Source: an uncultured Succinivibrionaceae bacterium
GTDB lineage: Bacteria > Pseudomonadota > Gammaproteobacteria > Enterobacterales > Succinivibrionaceae
Length of the DNA: 5,429 bases
NCBI GenBank assembly: GCA_900539665.1
Contig: UQCV01000107.1
Coordinates: 1-5,429, forward strand
Direction: 5' to 3'
Each line of letters begins with the position of its first letter. Within the stretch, counting starts at the first letter, position 1. Under the pieces are notes generated by a model. The model was given only the letters and a program-made list of their open reading frames with translations, was not told where the DNA came from and searched no databases. Of this stretch, positions 5,143 through 5,429 are shown in pieces. A program made the translations under genes and the position numbers.

Positions 5143-5256
5143 ATGCTAAAAATGGCAAATAAACAAACAATAAAAAGTACAAAACACTATATTACACAAA
5201 ATTACAAAACAAACGCACTAAAAAATAAAAAATTAAGATTATTATCTAAAAAGTAA
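5143..5256 (+). CDS. Doubtful 37-aa Lys-rich ORF
   Basis: ATG 5143 opens a 37-codon frame (a second ATG at 5152) encoding MLKMANKQTIKS and onward, ending in LRLLSKK. It has 10 Lys, one Arg and one His with no acidic residue. There is no recognisable ribosome binding site, and the stretch is among the most A-rich in the window, where Lys and Asn codons arise by composition alone. Chance is the likeliest explanation. A small ribosome- or nucleic-acid-associated basic peptide is the alternative. Confidence 0.15.
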   Translation: MLKMANKQTIKSTKHYITQNYKTNALKNKKLRLLSKK

Positions 5257-5358
5257 AATTCGTGATCTTGGTCGATATCTTTTTGTTTTTAGGTAAGTAT
5301 AATGATGCCTAATCAGTTCGGAAAGGTGGTTTTCTAGAATTGAAGTTTTAGTATTTAA

Positions 5359-5364
5359 TATAAT
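5359..5364 (+). promoter_or_regulatory. Consensus -10 box before the right-edge gene
   Basis: TATAAT matches the sigma-70 -10 box exactly and lies 30 bases before ATG 5395. The -35 region is poor (TAGAAT at 5335-5340, 18 bases away), which suggests an activator or a regulated promoter. Transcription would start near 5371, inside the palindrome at 5366-5382. A second exact TATAAT at 5298-5303 also lacks a good -35. Confidence 0.5.
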
Positions 5365-5365
5365 G

Positions 5366-5382
5366 TAATCCGTAAAGGATTA
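5366..5382. promoter_or_regulatory. Palindrome TAATCC-N5-GGATTA at the start of the right-edge transcript
   Basis: This perfect 6-bp inverted repeat with a 5-base centre (GTAAA) sits between the -10 box and the ribosome binding site, where a bound repressor would block transcription. As RNA it would form a small hairpin touching the ribosome binding site. The same arms with a different centre (TTAAT) occur at 4-20. Operator function is inference. Confidence 0.4.
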
Positions 5383-5394
5383 AGGGAATTTATT

Positions 5395-5429
5395 ATGAAG
5401 GCAAATTGGCTTCCTCTTTCAGCTGCTGT
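5395..5429 (+). CDS. Start of an unknown gene, possibly exported (partial, runs off the right edge)
   Basis: ATG 5395 follows AAGGGA (5382-5387) by 7 bases and a consensus -10 box by 30, so the start is well supported. Only MKANWLPLSAA plus part of the next codon is visible. A lysine at position 2 followed by a largely hydrophobic run (WLPLSAA) fits the beginning of a signal peptide, so the product may be secreted, periplasmic, outer-membrane or lipoprotein. The visible part is too short to identify the family. Confidence 0.65.
   Translation, partial: MKANWLPLSAA

Larger units (their letters stand above)
4588..5394. other. AT-rich spacer with hairpins and mini-ORFs between ruvX and the right-edge gene
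   Basis: There is no confident gene in this 0.8-kb stretch. It holds a 7-codon frame (MKACQQR) at 4708-4731 with AGGA 8 bases upstream, a hairpin AGCATGC/GCATGCT (4713-4719, 4736-4742), an Asn-rich 14-residue mini-ORF (4839-4883), an intrinsic terminator (4927-4950) and the 8-mer GAAATTTC three times (4846-4853, 4963-4970, 4997-5004). It also holds a 10-bp palindrome TACCTAGGTA (5055-5064), an A-rich 37-codon frame (5143-5256) and two exact TATAAT boxes (5298-5303, 5359-5364). It may encode a small RNA ending at 4950. Confidence 0.5.

Noticed and set aside
5302..5337. 11-codon frame MMPNQFGKVVF just after the first TATAAT box
   Set aside because: It has no ribosome binding site and overlaps the promoter region of the right-edge gene. 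Chance is sufficient.

Overview
The window is AT-rich DNA that looks like a chromosomal segment of a low-GC gammaproteobacterium. Three proteins carry the evidence. One is a LacI-family regulator very close to GalR/GalS, one is a YqgF/RuvX protein with the gammaproteobacterial motif set (GLPLNMDGT, DERLTT, KGAIDSRSA), and one is a DnaC-like helicase-loader ATPase. I cannot fix the genus. A host-associated, reduced or anaerobic lineage such as the Succinivibrionaceae or a Pasteurellales/Orbales relative would fit, but this is a guess from composition and gene style.

Layout from left to right. Bases 3-80 are probably the last 25 codons of a gene entering from the left, followed by an intrinsic terminator (114-138). 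A short spacer holds a 26-bp sequence repeated in tandem (191-243). It leads into a 97-codon unknown gene with a good ribosome binding site (333-626), which ends in a hairpin over its own stop codon and a strong terminator (650-685). That terminator is shared with the convergent galR-like gene on the minus strand (777-1787). About 1 kb without a confident gene follows (1788-2829). It contains two sizeable inverted repeats and a weak coding-like stretch on the minus strand. Next come the dnaC-like gene (2830-3915) with a likely terminator, and ruvX (4141-4587). The last 0.8 kb (4588-5394) is very AT-rich, with mini-ORFs, hairpins and an intrinsic terminator. It ends at a consensus -10 box and the first 11 complete codons of a gene running off the right edge (5395).

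The genes do not form one operon: spacers are long and most genes have their own terminator. Functionally there is a sugar-responsive repressor, a replication-related loader ATPase, and a nuclease-fold protein for rRNA processing or Holliday junctions. No gal catabolic genes, dnaB/dnaT or yqgE lie beside them.

I see no defence, mobile or biosynthetic system. The best leads are four. The DnaC-like ATPase has lost the conserved arginine-finger motif and gained an Asn/Gly/Pro-rich tail. The same palindrome, TAATCC-N5-GGATTA, occurs at both ends of the window just before an ATG. A 26-bp tandem repeat lies upstream of the orphan gene. The long spacers before dnaC and after ruvX are structured.
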